64,000 nucleotides of DNA from NCBI RefSeq assembly GCF_001485435.1, contig NZ_BCMS01000001.1:1559501-1623500 (forward strand). Direction: 5' to 3'. The notes beneath the pieces are model-generated. The model was not told where the DNA came from. It searched no databases and was given only the letters and a program-made list of their open reading frames with translations. This stretch comes from Deinococcus grandis. GTDB taxonomy: Bacteria; Deinococcota; Deinococci; Deinococcales; Deinococcaceae. The first letter of the stretch is position 1; each line of letters starts with the position of its first letter. Positions 48,623 to 57,830 of the stretch are shown piece after piece. Position numbers and translations under genes: made by a program.

Positions 48623-49090
48623 ATGCGGCTTTCCGCCACCGACGTGTACGCCTTCCAGGCCCTGGGCTTCCTGGGGTCGCAGGCCCTCGACCGCTGGGTC
48701 TCTAGCGAGGAGATCAGCGAGGCGACCGGCGTGCACCGCCCGTACCTCGTGCGCATCCTGGCCGCCCTGACCGCCAAGGGCGTCGTGAAAAGTAAAAAGG
48801 GCATCGGCGGCGGGTACGCCCTGGCCCGCAAGCCGGGACTCATAAGCCTCTGTGAGGTGGTGCGTGCCATCGACGGTCCGGTCGCGCCGCTGTCGTGCAT
48901 CAGCCTGAACTGGCACGACCCCTGCGTGGAGGAGGCCCGCTGCCACGCCCGCAACACCATCTACACCCGCATGCGCGACGCGATGCTGGGCGTCCTGCAG
49001 GAATTCAGCGTGCAGGACCTCGTGCTGGACGCGCAGCAGGGCGTCAGTTACGGCAACTGCCTGGGGCACCTGCTGAAACCGAACGCCTGA
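48623..49090 (+). CDS. Rrf2 family transcriptional regulator
   Basis: 155-residue winged-helix regulator: SSEEISEATGVHRPYLVRILAALTAKGVVKSKKGIGGGYALAR is the DNA-binding wing of IscR/NsrR/CymR-type proteins. A Cys triad follows (C-x8-C-x5-C in PLSCISLNWHDPCVEEARCHAR), so it may bind an iron-sulfur cluster, though spacing differs from the C-x5-C-x5-C of IscR. An extra Cys lies near the C-terminus. Its TGA stop (49088-49090) directly precedes repeat copy E. Confidence 0.9.
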   Translation: MRLSATDVYAFQALGFLGSQALDRWVSSEEISEATGVHRPYLVRILAALTAKGVVKSKKGIGGGYALARKPGLISLCEVVRAIDGPVAPLSCISLNWHDPCVEEARCHARNTIYTRMRDAMLGVLQEFSVQDLVLDAQQGVSYGNCLGHLLKPNA

Positions 49091-49183
49091 CCGGAACCCG
49101 TAGTTCTCCTGCTCGCTCTGCCCCACAGCTCTCCGAGTCCGCTCGGGTTGAAAGGTGTTGCAACCCGTCAACCGGAGTCCGGA
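49091..49183. repeat. Palindromic repeat element, copy E (reverse, deleted)
   Basis: 93-base reverse copy lacking the hairpin with CCGGGTTG arms; the ends CCGGAACCCGTAG and ACCGGAGTCCGGA remain. Flanked by TGA on both sides (49088-49090, which is the Rrf2 stop, and 49184-49186). Confidence 0.7.
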
Positions 49184-49231
49184 TGAGACGCCCGGCACGT
49201 CGCTCCCATCCGGGAAACGCGCGCCGGGCGG

Positions 49232-49237
49232 TACACT
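49232..49237 (+). promoter_or_regulatory. -10 box of the amidase gene
   Basis: TACACT, eight bases before GTG 49246. Confidence 0.45.
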
Positions 49238-49245
49238 TCCCGGCA

Positions 49246-50385
49246 GTGAACAGCCCCGCGAAGGACCGCATGATCAGGACCGTGAGAACCCTCCTGCTGG
49301 GGGGCCTGCTGCTCGGCGGCGCGCACGCCGCGCCCAGGGTCGGGCAGCACGACGGGTACACCCGGCTGGTGTTCGACCTGCCCGCCGCCACGACCGCCAG
49401 CAGCCGGGTCGCCGGGCAGAGCGTGACGGTCACGCTGGGCGCCCCGCTGAAGGCCGAGCAGGGACCGCTGAGCGCGTCGGGCGTCACCGCCTACGCGGTC
49501 GCAGGCCGCACCGTGACCGTCATCCTGGCCAAAGGACACGCCAGCGCAAAGGTCAGCGTCCTGCCCGCCGGGGGTGGACAGGGGGCCCGGCTGGTGATCG
49601 ACGTGCCCAGCAGCGCCGCCGCGTCCGCCGTTCCGGCCCGCCCGGCTGCCGCCCGTACCCCCGCGCCCGCCCCGGTCGTGCGGCCCGCCGGGACGTCCGT
49701 GGTGCGGCCCCGCGTGGTCCTCGACCCCGGGCACGGTGGGGTCGATCCGGGCGCCGTGAGCCGCTGGGTGAAGGAGGAGGACGTGACCCTGGACGTCGCG
49801 CTGCGCACCCGCGCGGAACTGCTGAAGCACGGCGTGGACGTCGTCCTGACCCGCAGCCGCGACGAGCACCTCAGCGCCGACAAACGCCGGGACCTCGCGG
49901 CGCGTTCCGGCATGGCGAACAACGGCGTCGTGAGCGCCTTCGTGAGCATCCACGTGAACTCCGCCAGTCCGTCCGCGCGGGGCATCGAGACCTACTACTT
50001 CGGGCAGCCGCTCGCGGGCGGGAACCGCAGCCTCGCCGTGCTGGAGAACGGGGGCGGCAGCGTCGGCCTGGAACTCACGCGGCAGGCGTCCGGCACCGCG
50101 CAGAAGGAACTGGGGGACATCCTCGCGCAGGCGAAGATCGCGTTCAGCCGCCAGTTGGCGCAGAAGGTCCAGTCGCGATTGATCGCCGCGACGGGCGCCG
50201 TGAACCGCGGCGTGCAGACCGACGCGTTCTACGTCATCAAGAACCCCACCACGCCCGCCATCCTGGTCGAGGTGGGCTTCGGGTCCAGTCCCGTCGAGGG
50301 CCCGAAGCTCGCCAGTGCCGCGTACCGCGAGGTGCTGGCGCAGGCGCTGGCCCGCGCGATCCTGGATTTCCTGAACACGAAATGA
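49246..50385 (+). CDS. N-acetylmuramoyl-L-alanine amidase (AMIN plus Amidase_3)
   Basis: Zinc enzyme that cuts the amide between muramic acid and the stem peptide. The product (379 residues) has a signal peptide ending near GAHAAP, an AMIN-like beta domain (about 40-130), a Pro/Ala linker, and an Amidase_3 domain with VVLDPGHGGVDPGA (zinc His), FVSIHVNS (second zinc His) and ILVEVGF (catalytic Glu). ATG 49270 has AAGGA before it and could be the start instead; GTG 49246 follows the TACACT box. Probably functions in cell separation or wall remodelling. Confidence 0.93.
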   Translation: MNSPAKDRMIRTVRTLLLGGLLLGGAHAAPRVGQHDGYTRLVFDLPAATTASSRVAGQSVTVTLGAPLKAEQGPLSASGVTAYAVAGRTVTVILAKGHASAKVSVLPAGGGQGARLVIDVPSSAAASAVPARPAAARTPAPAPVVRPAGTSVVRPRVVLDPGHGGVDPGAVSRWVKEEDVTLDVALRTRAELLKHGVDVVLTRSRDEHLSADKRRDLAARSGMANNGVVSAFVSIHVNSASPSARGIETYYFGQPLAGGNRSLAVLENGGGSVGLELTRQASGTAQKELGDILAQAKIAFSRQLAQKVQSRLIAATGAVNRGVQTDAFYVIKNPTTPAILVEVGFGSSPVEGPKLASAAYREVLAQALARAILDFLNTK

Positions 50386-50411
50386 CCTGACCACGAGCCG
50401 AACCGGACACG

Positions 50412-50446
50412 AACGCGCGCCCCCTTCTCATCTGGGGGCGCGCGTT
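50412..50446. terminator. Terminator hairpin after the amidase gene
   Basis: Thirteen-base perfect stem AACGCGCGCCCCC / GGGGGCGCGCGTT with a nine-base loop, between the convergent amidase and PhoX-unit genes. Confidence 0.65.
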
Positions 50447-50464
50447 CATGCTCCGGGTTCCGGG

Positions 50465-50797
50465 TCAGTCGGGCTGGTTGACGGGGCGGGCGTGGTCCAG
50501 CCAGCCCCAGTCGCGCAGGTACGCGCGGAAGTCGCTCAGCAGGTCGGCGGCCTCTGCGCGCTCCTGTTCGGGCAGGGTGCGCAGCCACGCCTCGCCGGTC
50601 AGGCGGGTGTAGGCCAGCAGCGGCGCGGGTTCGCCCAGATACGCCTCCAGGCTGTCCAGCAGGTCCTCGGCGCGGGCGCGGGTCCAGGGGCGCTGGCGGG
50701 CCAGTTCGTTCAGGTAGTCGGCGGCGGCGTGTTCCAGCAGCGCGGGACGACCGACGATCCAGGGGGCCTTCACGGGGGGCAGGCCAGCGGCGGTCAC
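50465..50797 (-). CDS. Conserved small protein coupled to phoX
   Basis: 110 residues, largely alpha-helical. GTG 50797 overlaps the PhoX stop by four bases (GTGA). The middle (DYLNELARQRPWTRARAEDLLDSLEAYLGEP...LLSDFRAYLRDWGWLDHA) recalls the helical N-terminal core-binding domain of tyrosine recombinases, but there is no catalytic domain. Unknown function. Coupling suggests it serves the PhoX phosphatase. Confidence 0.7.
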   Translation of the reverse strand: MTAAGLPPVKAPWIVGRPALLEHAAADYLNELARQRPWTRARAEDLLDSLEAYLGEPAPLLAYTRLTGEAWLRTLPEQERAEAADLLSDFRAYLRDWGWLDHARPVNQPD

Positions 50798-52488
50798 GCG
50801 CGCCATCCGGGGAAGCCCTCGATGGCGACCAGCGTGGGGCGCGGGACGTTGCTGCCTGCCTTCGCCGCGAAGGTCGAGCGGAGCTTGTCGAGGCTCTCGC
50901 TGTCCTCGCCGGGGTGCTGGATGGACAGGAATAGCGTCTTCCCGTCGGGGGACCAGACGGGGCCGGTCATCTCGGCGTCCACCGGGCCGATCGCGAAGCG
51001 GTACGCCTTCCCGGCGTTGGGTCCCTCGGTGGGGAAGAAGAACATGGCGTTGTTCCCGTGGAAGCCCTTGATGGGGTTGGTGCTCAGGTCGCTGTTGTCC
51101 GTGACCATCCACAGGTTCCCGTACGGGTCGAACACGAGGTTGTCGGGGCTGGCGAAGCCGCTCTGCGGGCCGCCCACGGCGAAGACCTCCCACAGGAACG
51201 TCTGCGCGGTCCAGTCGTCCTTGTCCTCGCGGAACTTGATGATCTGCCCGAAGTAGTTGCCGTGCTTGCTGTTGTTCGTCAGGGCGACGTACACCTCGCC
51301 GGTGCGGGGGTGGATCTCGATGTCCTCCGGGCGGTCGACCGGGGTGCCACCTACCGCGAGGGCGCTGGCGCGGGCGTCGGCGAGCACGTCCGCCTGACTG
51401 GCGAACAGGGCCTTGCCGTCGGTGCCCTTGGCTTCCTGCAGTTTCTTGTTGCGGTCGTAGTCCAGCAGGACCCAGCTGCCGTTGCCGAAGTTCGCGACGT
51501 ACAGGTCGCCCTCTTCGAGCAGTTTCAGGTTCGCGGCGCGGTCTTTCGGGTCGTACTTGCCGCGCGACACGAACTTGTACACGCAGGAGTCCTGCATGTC
51601 GTCGCCCATGTACCCCACGACGCGGCCGTCGGCGGCGACGGTCACGGCGACGTTCTCGTGCCGGAAGCGGCCCATCGCGGTGCGCTTCTTCGGGGTGGAC
51701 TTGGGGTCGAAGGGGTCGATCTCGGTCACCCAGCCCTGGTGCATGGCCTCGTACCCGCTGCCCGCCCAGGCCTTGGTGTAGCCGTCCACGTTCTCCTCGC
51801 AGGTCAGGAGGGTGCCCCAGGGGGTCTGCCCGCCCGAGCAGTTGCCGACGGTGCCCTTGACCATCGTGGCGCCCTTCACGGCGGCCGTGCCGCGCGCCGG
51901 GCCGGTCAGTTCGATGTCGGTCAGCGCGTCGATGCGGCGGTTGCGGGGGTCGGGCACGATGGCCCACTTGCCGCCTTCCTTGCGCACGCGCACCACGCTG
52001 ACGCCCATGGCTTCCATCTCGGCCCGGATCTGCCCGGGCGTGCGGTTCTTGGTGTCGCCGCCGACGAACAGGGCGTTCACGTACTCGTGGTTGATGGTCA
52101 GCAGTGCGTCGGTGCTGCTCTGGCCGCCCTCGAGCATGTCGATGGGGAAGAAGCCGATGTAATCGTGGTTGAAGCCGATCTCGCGCCCGGCGTCGGTGAA
52201 GACCTCACCCCAGGGGGCCAGCACCTGGTAGCGGAATCCGGCGGGGAGGGTCAGGGCGTCGGCGTTCCCGGTGGGAATCGCGCGGAACGGGGCGACCGTC
52301 TGGGGTTTCACGGTCCTGGGGTCCACGGTGCTGGGCCCGCCGTTGTTCACGGCCTCGGCCTCGCTGATCGTCAGGGGCAGGGTGATCGCGGCGGCGGTGG
52401 CGGCGGCGCTGCCCAGCGCGCTGCGGCGGGTGAGTTTGGTGTCCAGCAGTCGGTGCCAGAAGCTGGCGGTCCCCGTGTCCTGTGTCAT
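50794..52488 (-). CDS. phoX: PhoX-family secreted phosphatase (DUF839)
   Basis: Calcium/iron-dependent alkaline phosphatase of the PhoX type. The 564-residue product has a Tat signal (TRRSALGSAAATAAAITLPL, about 18-40), then the propeller-like DUF839 body with NHEYVNALFV, GTVGNCSGGQTPWGTLLTCEENVDGY (Cys-rich catalytic region) and RFRHENVAV, PEDIEIHPRTGEVYVALTNN. ATG 52488 follows an in-frame TTG that would add 13 residues. It is exported folded with its metal cofactor. Linked with the small gene downstream. In other bacteria such genes answer to phosphate limitation; no Pho box was recognised. Confidence 0.9.
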   Translation of the reverse strand: MTQDTGTASFWHRLLDTKLTRRSALGSAAATAAAITLPLTISEAEAVNNGGPSTVDPRTVKPQTVAPFRAIPTGNADALTLPAGFRYQVLAPWGEVFTDAGREIGFNHDYIGFFPIDMLEGGQSSTDALLTINHEYVNALFVGGDTKNRTPGQIRAEMEAMGVSVVRVRKEGGKWAIVPDPRNRRIDALTDIELTGPARGTAAVKGATMVKGTVGNCSGGQTPWGTLLTCEENVDGYTKAWAGSGYEAMHQGWVTEIDPFDPKSTPKKRTAMGRFRHENVAVTVAADGRVVGYMGDDMQDSCVYKFVSRGKYDPKDRAANLKLLEEGDLYVANFGNGSWVLLDYDRNKKLQEAKGTDGKALFASQADVLADARASALAVGGTPVDRPEDIEIHPRTGEVYVALTNNSKHGNYFGQIIKFREDKDDWTAQTFLWEVFAVGGPQSGFASPDNLVFDPYGNLWMVTDNSDLSTNPIKGFHGNNAMFFFPTEGPNAGKAYRFAIGPVDAEMTGPVWSPDGKTLFLSIQHPGEDSESLDKLRSTFAAKAGSNVPRPTLVAIEGFPGWRA

Positions 52489-52643
52489 GCGCCGAAGGAT
52501 GCCGCGCCTTTGTGACGTGAGGGTCAATTCGGTGTCAGGCGCCTGTCAGGCTGGGCCGGGTATGGTTCGCTCGGCGTCCCCCCCCGAAGGGGGGCAGGGC
52601 CGGATACCGCAAGTATGTGGTGTCCGGCCGGGAGTCCCACGCT

Positions 52644-52649
52644 TAATAT
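52644..52649 (+). promoter_or_regulatory. -10 box of spoVS
   Basis: TAATAT, 48 bases before the ATG, the most AT-rich promoter box in the window. Confidence 0.5.
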
Positions 52650-52661
52650 GAAACTGTTTCA
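52649..52661. promoter_or_regulatory. Palindromic operator at the spoVS start point
   Basis: TGAAAC-T-GTTTCA, a perfect 13-base inverted repeat joined to the end of the TAATAT box, across the expected transcription start. A repressor binding here would block initiation. Confidence 0.55.
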
Positions 52662-52697
52662 ACCTCTGCCTTTCGGGGCGGCAGGTCGGAAAGGAGC

Positions 52698-52988
52698 ATG
52701 ATTTTGGAAACCCTGCGCGTGTCCGGCACCTCCCGTCCCAATGCTATCGCCGGTGCTATTGCTGCCCTTCTGCGTTCTCAGGGGCAGGTGGAAATTCAGG
52801 CGATCGGTCCGGCGGCCGTCAATCAGGCGGTCAAGGCCCTCGCCATCGCTCGCGGGTACTTGGTGGGAGACCGCCTGGATCTGTACACCCAGCCGGAATT
52901 CGTGAAACTCGACGTTCACGAGGAGGAACGCACCGCCGTCCGGTTCTTCGTTCAGGGCATCCCGGCCCCCACAGCCCCGCAGGGCTGA
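52698..52988 (+). CDS. spoVS: SpoVS family DNA/RNA-binding protein
   Basis: 96-residue Alba-like protein: MILETLRVSGTSRPNAIAGAIAALLRSQGQVEIQAIGPAAVNQAVKALAIARGYLV is typical for SpoVS. In Bacillus it affects septation and sporulation; Deinococcus does not sporulate, and here it is presumably a nucleic-acid-binding regulator. AGGAG six bases before ATG 52698. Promoter with a palindromic operator upstream and a terminator hairpin downstream, so it appears to be a single gene. Confidence 0.94.
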   Translation: MILETLRVSGTSRPNAIAGAIAALLRSQGQVEIQAIGPAAVNQAVKALAIARGYLVGDRLDLYTQPEFVKLDVHEEERTAVRFFVQGIPAPTAPQG

Positions 52989-53006
52989 GGACCGCCGGTT
53001 CCGGAG

Positions 53007-53044
53007 GGGGCGCGCCATGCGGGAAACCGTGGGTGCGCCCCTTT
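53007..53044 (+). terminator. Terminator after spoVS
   Basis: Stem GGGGCGC (53007-53013) / GCGCCCC (53035-53041) with further inner pairing, then TTT. Confidence 0.6.
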
Positions 53045-53081
53045 CGACACGCCACCGGCTCAAGGCACCCAGATGGACGTC

Positions 53082-53094
53082 TCATAAAATATGA
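53082..53094. promoter_or_regulatory. Palindrome upstream of the metallopeptidase gene
   Basis: TCATA-AAA-TATGA, perfect inverted repeat, followed by TAAGAT (53106-53111) which may be the -10 box. It is a candidate operator. Confidence 0.45.
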
Positions 53095-53133
53095 GTGCGC
53101 TTCGCTAAGATATGTGACAGGAGGCAGTCTGAC

Positions 53134-53817
53134 ATGGAATTCCTCGGCCCCTACACCCCCCTGATCCTGATCATCCTGGTCGCGTCCTTCGTCATCCAGG
53201 GCGCCCTGACCCGCACCTACCGACGCTGGAGTGGGGTGCGCAACCCCCGCAACCTCACCGGCGCGCAGGTCGCCCGGATGATGCTCGACGCCAACGGCCT
53301 GAACCACGTGCCCGTGAACGCCGTTCCCGGCAGCCTCAGCGACCACTACGACCCCATGCGCAAGACCGTGAACCTCAGCGAGGGCGTGTACGGCGTCCCC
53401 AGCGTCGCCGCGATGGCCGTCGCCGCGCACGAGGTCGGGCACGCCATCCAGGACCGCGTGCGCATGCCCGCCCTGGTCGCCCGCGGCCGCCTGGCCGTCC
53501 CGCTGAGCCTCGGCATGAACCTCGCGCCGCTGCTCGTCATGGCCGGGATCTTCCTGCAACTGACCGGCCTGCTGTGGCTGGGCGTGGTCCTGTTCGGCGC
53601 CGCGCTGCTGTTCCACGTGATCACCCTTCCCGTGGAATTCGACGCCAGCCGCCGCGCCCTGGCCTACCTGAACCAGACCGGCCTGAGCGGCAGTCCCGAG
53701 GCGACCGGTGGCGCCCGCAGCGTCCTGACCGCCGCCGCCCTGACCTACGTCGCGGGCTTCGCCATGGCCCTGGCGCAGTTCCTGAACATCTTCAGCATCG
53801 CCCGTAACAGCGACTGA
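53134..53817 (+). CDS. Membrane zinc metallopeptidase (YugP family)
   Basis: 227-residue member of the YugP/peptidase M79-like family: an N-terminal membrane helix (about 10-28), RNLTGAQVARMMLDANGL, the zinc motif AHEVGHAIQD (HExxH), two membrane helices (about 130-165) and LPVEFDASRRALAYL with the third ligand region, then a final helix. AGGAGG lies nine bases before ATG 53134. It probably cleaves membrane or periplasmic proteins. A perfect nine-base hairpin follows its stop. Confidence 0.92.
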   Translation: MEFLGPYTPLILIILVASFVIQGALTRTYRRWSGVRNPRNLTGAQVARMMLDANGLNHVPVNAVPGSLSDHYDPMRKTVNLSEGVYGVPSVAAMAVAAHEVGHAIQDRVRMPALVARGRLAVPLSLGMNLAPLLVMAGIFLQLTGLLWLGVVLFGAALLFHVITLPVEFDASRRALAYLNQTGLSGSPEATGGARSVLTAAALTYVAGFAMALAQFLNIFSIARNSD

Positions 53818-53829
53818 CCGCACATGGAA

Positions 53830-53858
53830 AACCGCCCCGGCCTTGCGCTGGGGCGGTT
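53830..53858 (+). terminator. Terminator after the metallopeptidase gene
   Basis: Nine-base perfect stem AACCGCCCC / GGGGCGGTT with an 11-base loop, then CTCTT. Confidence 0.65.
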
Positions 53859-53871
53859 CTCTTGCAATGCG

Positions 53872-54004
53872 TACGCATTCCGTCTGTTTCGTTCACAACC
53901 CGGAACATCACCGGGTTGTCAACTCCACGCCCGGAACCCGTTTCACTCCTGCTCGCATCCGCTCGGGTTGAACGTTTTTGCAAACCTTTCAACCGGAGTC
54001 CGTC
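53872..54004. repeat. Palindromic repeat element, copy F (reverse)
   Basis: Reverse copy: TACGCATTCCG at left, CCGGAGTCCGTC at right, with CACAACCCGG...CCGGGTTGTC and GGTTGAACG...CTTTCAACC. The trinucleotide after the right end is TCA (54005-54007), the stop codon of the minus-strand SufT-like gene. No match on the left. Confidence 0.8.
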
Positions 54005-54355
54005 TCAGACGTTGAAGCCGAACATGCGCATCTGGCGCTTGCCGTCCTCGGTCATCTTGTCCGGTCCCCATGGCGGCGTCCACACGAACTCCACGTTCAC
54101 CTCGCTGACGCCGTCCAGGCGGCCCACGGCGAGTTCCGCGTCGCTGCGGATCAGGTCCTGCACCGGGCAGCCCACGCTCGTCAGGGTCATGGTGATGTCC
54201 ACCAGACCGGACGCCTGGATGTCCACGCCGTAGATCAGGCCGAGGTCCACCACGTTCACCGGGATTTCCGGGTCCTTCACGACCTTCAGGGCCTCCAGCA
54301 CCTGCGCCTCGCTGGGCAGGCCCGCCGGGGTCGGCGCGTTCTCGGGCGCGGTCAT
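54005..54355 (-). CDS. MIP18/SufT-like Fe-S assembly factor (DUF59)
   Basis: 116-residue DUF59 protein: KVVKDPEIPVNVVDLGLIYGVDI, the DPEIPVNIVDLGL hallmark, and TMTLTSVGCPVQDLIRSDAEL with the conserved Cys (SVGCP). Family members (SufT, PaaD, MIP18) help insert iron-sulfur clusters. Its ATG shares a base with the rhodanese stop (TGATG). Its stop codon adjoins repeat copy F. Likely pairs with the rhodanese in sulfur handling. Confidence 0.92.
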   Translation of the reverse strand: MTAPENAPTPAGLPSEAQVLEALKVVKDPEIPVNVVDLGLIYGVDIQASGLVDITMTLTSVGCPVQDLIRSDAELAVGRLDGVSEVNVEFVWTPPWGPDKMTEDGKRQMRMFGFNV

Positions 54356-54669
54356 CAGTTCCCGCCCTGCACGCTGGGCAGGCCGTCCTGAACCCAGGCC
54401 ATCGTGCCGCCCGCGAGGTTCACGACCGAATCGTACCCCTGCGCCTTCAGGAACTCGCCCGCGCGGGCGCTGCGCGCGCCGCTGCGGCAGATCATGACCA
54501 GCTCACGGTCCTTCGGGAGTTCCGCGTAGCGGGCCTCGAACTCGCTCAGGGGGATCAGCTGGGCGCCCTCGGCGTGCACCTCGTCGAATTCGTTCTGTTC
54601 GCGGACGTCCACGAGCAGCGCGCCCTGCTGCACGCGGCGCAGCCCTTCCTGTGGGGTGACATCTTCCAT
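54355..54669 (-). CDS. Rhodanese-like domain protein (minus strand)
   Basis: 104-residue single rhodanese domain: LLVDVREQNEFDEVHAEGAQLIPLSEF, with the active-site loop CRSGARSARAGEFL (Cys in MICRSGARS), and NLAGGTMAWVQDG. Acts as a sulfurtransferase or sulfur carrier. Leaderless TATGCT box seven bases before ATG 54669. Divergent from the second rhodanese gene; coupled to the SufT-like gene. Confidence 0.92.
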   Translation of the reverse strand: MEDVTPQEGLRRVQQGALLVDVREQNEFDEVHAEGAQLIPLSEFEARYAELPKDRELVMICRSGARSARAGEFLKAQGYDSVVNLAGGTMAWVQDGLPSVQGGN

Positions 54670-54676
54670 GCGGCCC

Positions 54677-54682
54677 AGCATA
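54677..54682 (-). promoter_or_regulatory. Leaderless -10 box of the minus-strand rhodanese
   Basis: TATGCT on the minus strand, seven bases before ATG 54669. Confidence 0.5.
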
Positions 54683-54717
54683 CCCGAGCGCACGGGTCGG
54701 AATGTGCCGCGTGCGCG

Positions 54718-54723
54718 TATCCT
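54718..54723 (+). promoter_or_regulatory. Leaderless -10 box of the plus-strand rhodanese
   Basis: TATCCT, six bases before ATG 54730; same box and spacing as the ACT-domain gene at 41298. Confidence 0.55.
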
Positions 54724-54729
54724 GCGCGC

Positions 54730-55014
54730 ATGACCCTGCCCGAAGGTGCCACCGTCATCGACCTGCGCCCCGAGGACCTGCGCGCCGCCGAACCCCTGGC
54801 CGGGCTGACCACGCTGCCCGTGCGGGCCGTGAGCCTCCAGGCCATCGAGGACGGCGCGCACGGCCTCACCCCGGACCTGGGGCCGCTGGTCGTGATCTGC
54901 GAGCGGGGCGTGCGCTCCGGGCTGGCCGCCCGCTACCTGAACGCCGACGGGCTGGATGCCCGGGCGTACCCCGGCGGCGTACCTGCGCTCAGAGGCGTGG
55001 TGAACGGCAACTGA
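54730..55014 (+). CDS. Rhodanese-like domain protein (plus strand)
   Basis: 94-residue short rhodanese domain: VIDLRPEDLRAAEPLAG, then the active-site loop VICERGVRSGLAARYL with Cys, and GLDARAYPGGVPALRG. Shorter than its divergent neighbour and about half as conserved in loop sequence, so probably a separate paralogue. Role in sulfur transfer is inferred from the active-site Cys. Leaderless start. Confidence 0.88.
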   Translation: MTLPEGATVIDLRPEDLRAAEPLAGLTTLPVRAVSLQAIEDGAHGLTPDLGPLVVICERGVRSGLAARYLNADGLDARAYPGGVPALRGVVNGN

Positions 55015-55047
55015 CCGGGCGGGGACGCCTCTCACGCCGGGGGGCTC

Positions 55048-55053
55048 TAGACT
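55048..55053 (+). promoter_or_regulatory. Leaderless -10 box of the aminotransferase gene
   Basis: TAGACT, seven bases before ATG 55061. Confidence 0.5.
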
Positions 55054-55060
55054 GACCGCC

Positions 55061-56521
<1,461 letters not shown>

Positions 56522-56653
56522 TACGGATTCCGTCTGTTTCGTTAACAACCCGGAACCGCACCGGGTTGCCAACTCCACGCCCGGAACCCGTTTCTCTCCT
56601 GCTCGCTCTGCTCGGGTTGAAAGTTTTAGCAAACCTTTCAACCGGAGTCCATA
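56522..56653. repeat. Palindromic repeat element, copy G (reverse)
   Basis: Reverse copy with ends TACGGATTCCG and CGGAGTCCATA, hairpins AACAACCCGG...CCGGGTTGCC and GGTTGAAAG...CTTTCAACC. TGA on both sides (56519-56521, the aminotransferase stop; 56654-56656). Confidence 0.85.
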
Positions 56654-56718
56654 TGAACCCGGACCGGCCCTGACCGGGGATAGGCCAGTGTGCCGTCGAC
56701 GGCGTGCAGGCGCGGGTG

Positions 56719-56724
56719 TACGCT
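56719..56724 (+). promoter_or_regulatory. Leaderless -10 box at 56719
   Basis: TACGCT, six bases before ATG 56731. Confidence 0.5.
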
Positions 56725-56730
56725 GGGAGC

Positions 56731-57630
56731 ATGATCGACCTGGGGCCACTGGCCTGGATGGTGCATGTCGCGGCGGCCTTTGCCATCGCGTTCTTCGCGC
56801 AGTCGGTGTTCAGCCCGAAGGGCCGCGAGGCGCGCGTCGTGATCCGCGCGATGATTCCCGTCGTGATCCTCACCCTGCTGGGGGCCGGGTGGCTGCCGCA
56901 CCCGGTCGCGGGCATGCTGATCGGGTACTTCGGCTCGCGGGCGTTCGGGTCGTGGGGCGCGGCGCGCGGCGGCCTGATCGCCGCCGTGATCGCAGCGGTC
57001 GTCCTGATGCAGCTTGGAGCGTCGTGGCTGCTGTTCCCGCTGTTCTTCATGGGGCTGGGCTGGCTCGCGTCGGGCGGACCGGCGCGGGGTCGCCGCCGCG
57101 CGCCGAAGGTGCAGGCGGAAGTGCAGGCAGAGGTGCCCGAGCTGACGGCGCAGGCGACGGGCACGCCGCTGACGGTATCCGCCCCGTCCGCCGCCGAGGG
57201 ACCGCTGGCGCCCTTCCTGGCCGACGCGCGGCTGCCTGCCCAGGCACGGGCGCAGCTGGTCGCGTTGAACCTCCGCACGCAGGAGGCGCTGTCGCTGCTG
57301 AAGGATCAGGGCCTGGAGGGCACCGAGGGGTTCTTCGTGGCCCGCGCGATCCGCGAGGAGTACGCGCCGGAGGCCGTGCAGGCGTACCTGAAACTGCCCC
57401 GCTCGCTGGCGGACACCGGCGTGATTCAGGACGGCAAGACCGGCGCGGCCCTGCTGTCCGAGCAGCTGGAGCTGCTGCTGGACGGCGTGCAGGAGATCAT
57501 CGCGGGGTCGCTGCAGTCGGGTGGACAGGCACTCCTGACGCACGGGCGCTTCCTGCGCGAGCGCTTCGCGAAGGTCGAGCAGGACCTGCGCGTCCCGGTG
57601 ATGATCCCGGCGGCCGACAAGGTGAAGTGA
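56731..57630 (+). CDS. Membrane protein of unknown function
   Basis: 299 residues. Four hydrophobic segments fill the first 115 residues (GPLAWMVHVAAAFAIAFFAQ; PVVILTLLGAGWLP; GLIAAVIAAVVLM; LLFPLFFMGLGWLA), then a basic loop (RGRRRAPK) and a helical soluble domain (about 160-299) with LLSEQLELLLDGVQEIIAGSLQSGGQALLTHGRFLRERF. The tail layout recalls XpaC-like proteins, but this is not certain. Lies between two repeat copies (G and H) and ends in the TGA that overlaps copy H. Confidence 0.7.
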   Translation: MIDLGPLAWMVHVAAAFAIAFFAQSVFSPKGREARVVIRAMIPVVILTLLGAGWLPHPVAGMLIGYFGSRAFGSWGAARGGLIAAVIAAVVLMQLGASWLLFPLFFMGLGWLASGGPARGRRRAPKVQAEVQAEVPELTAQATGTPLTVSAPSAAEGPLAPFLADARLPAQARAQLVALNLRTQEALSLLKDQGLEGTEGFFVARAIREEYAPEAVQAYLKLPRSLADTGVIQDGKTGAALLSEQLELLLDGVQEIIAGSLQSGGQALLTHGRFLRERFAKVEQDLRVPVMIPAADKVK

Positions 57631-57779
57631 TGCGGACTCCGGTTGAAAGGTATCTCTTTCAACCCGAGCGGACTCGGAGAGCTGCGCAGCAGAGCGAGCA
57701 GGAGAGAAACGCCCCTCCGGGCGTGGAGTTGGCAGAGCGGTGGTGTTCCGATCTGTCAACGAAACAAACGGAATCCGTA
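57631..57779. repeat. Palindromic repeat element, copy H (forward)
   Basis: 149-base copy with ends TGCGGACTCCGG and CGGAATCCGTA, hairpin GGTTGAAAG...CTTTCAACC and the longer GCTGCGCAGCAGAGCGAGC centre. TGA on both sides (57628-57630, the stop of the upstream gene; 57780-57782). Confidence 0.85.
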
Positions 57780-57816
57780 TGACCCCCGCCTCCGTTACGT
57801 GCTGGGCGTAACGCGC

Positions 57817-57822
57817 TATGCT
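57817..57822 (+). promoter_or_regulatory. -10 box of recQ
   Basis: TATGCT, eight bases before ATG 57831. Confidence 0.45.
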
Positions 57823-57830
57823 GGGGGGCG

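Noticed and set aside
53082..53094. Radiation/desiccation response motif upstream of the metallopeptidase gene
   Set aside because: The palindrome TCATA-AAA-TATGA is shorter than, and does not match, the 17-base RDRM consensus with TTATG...CATAA spacing known from Deinococcus.
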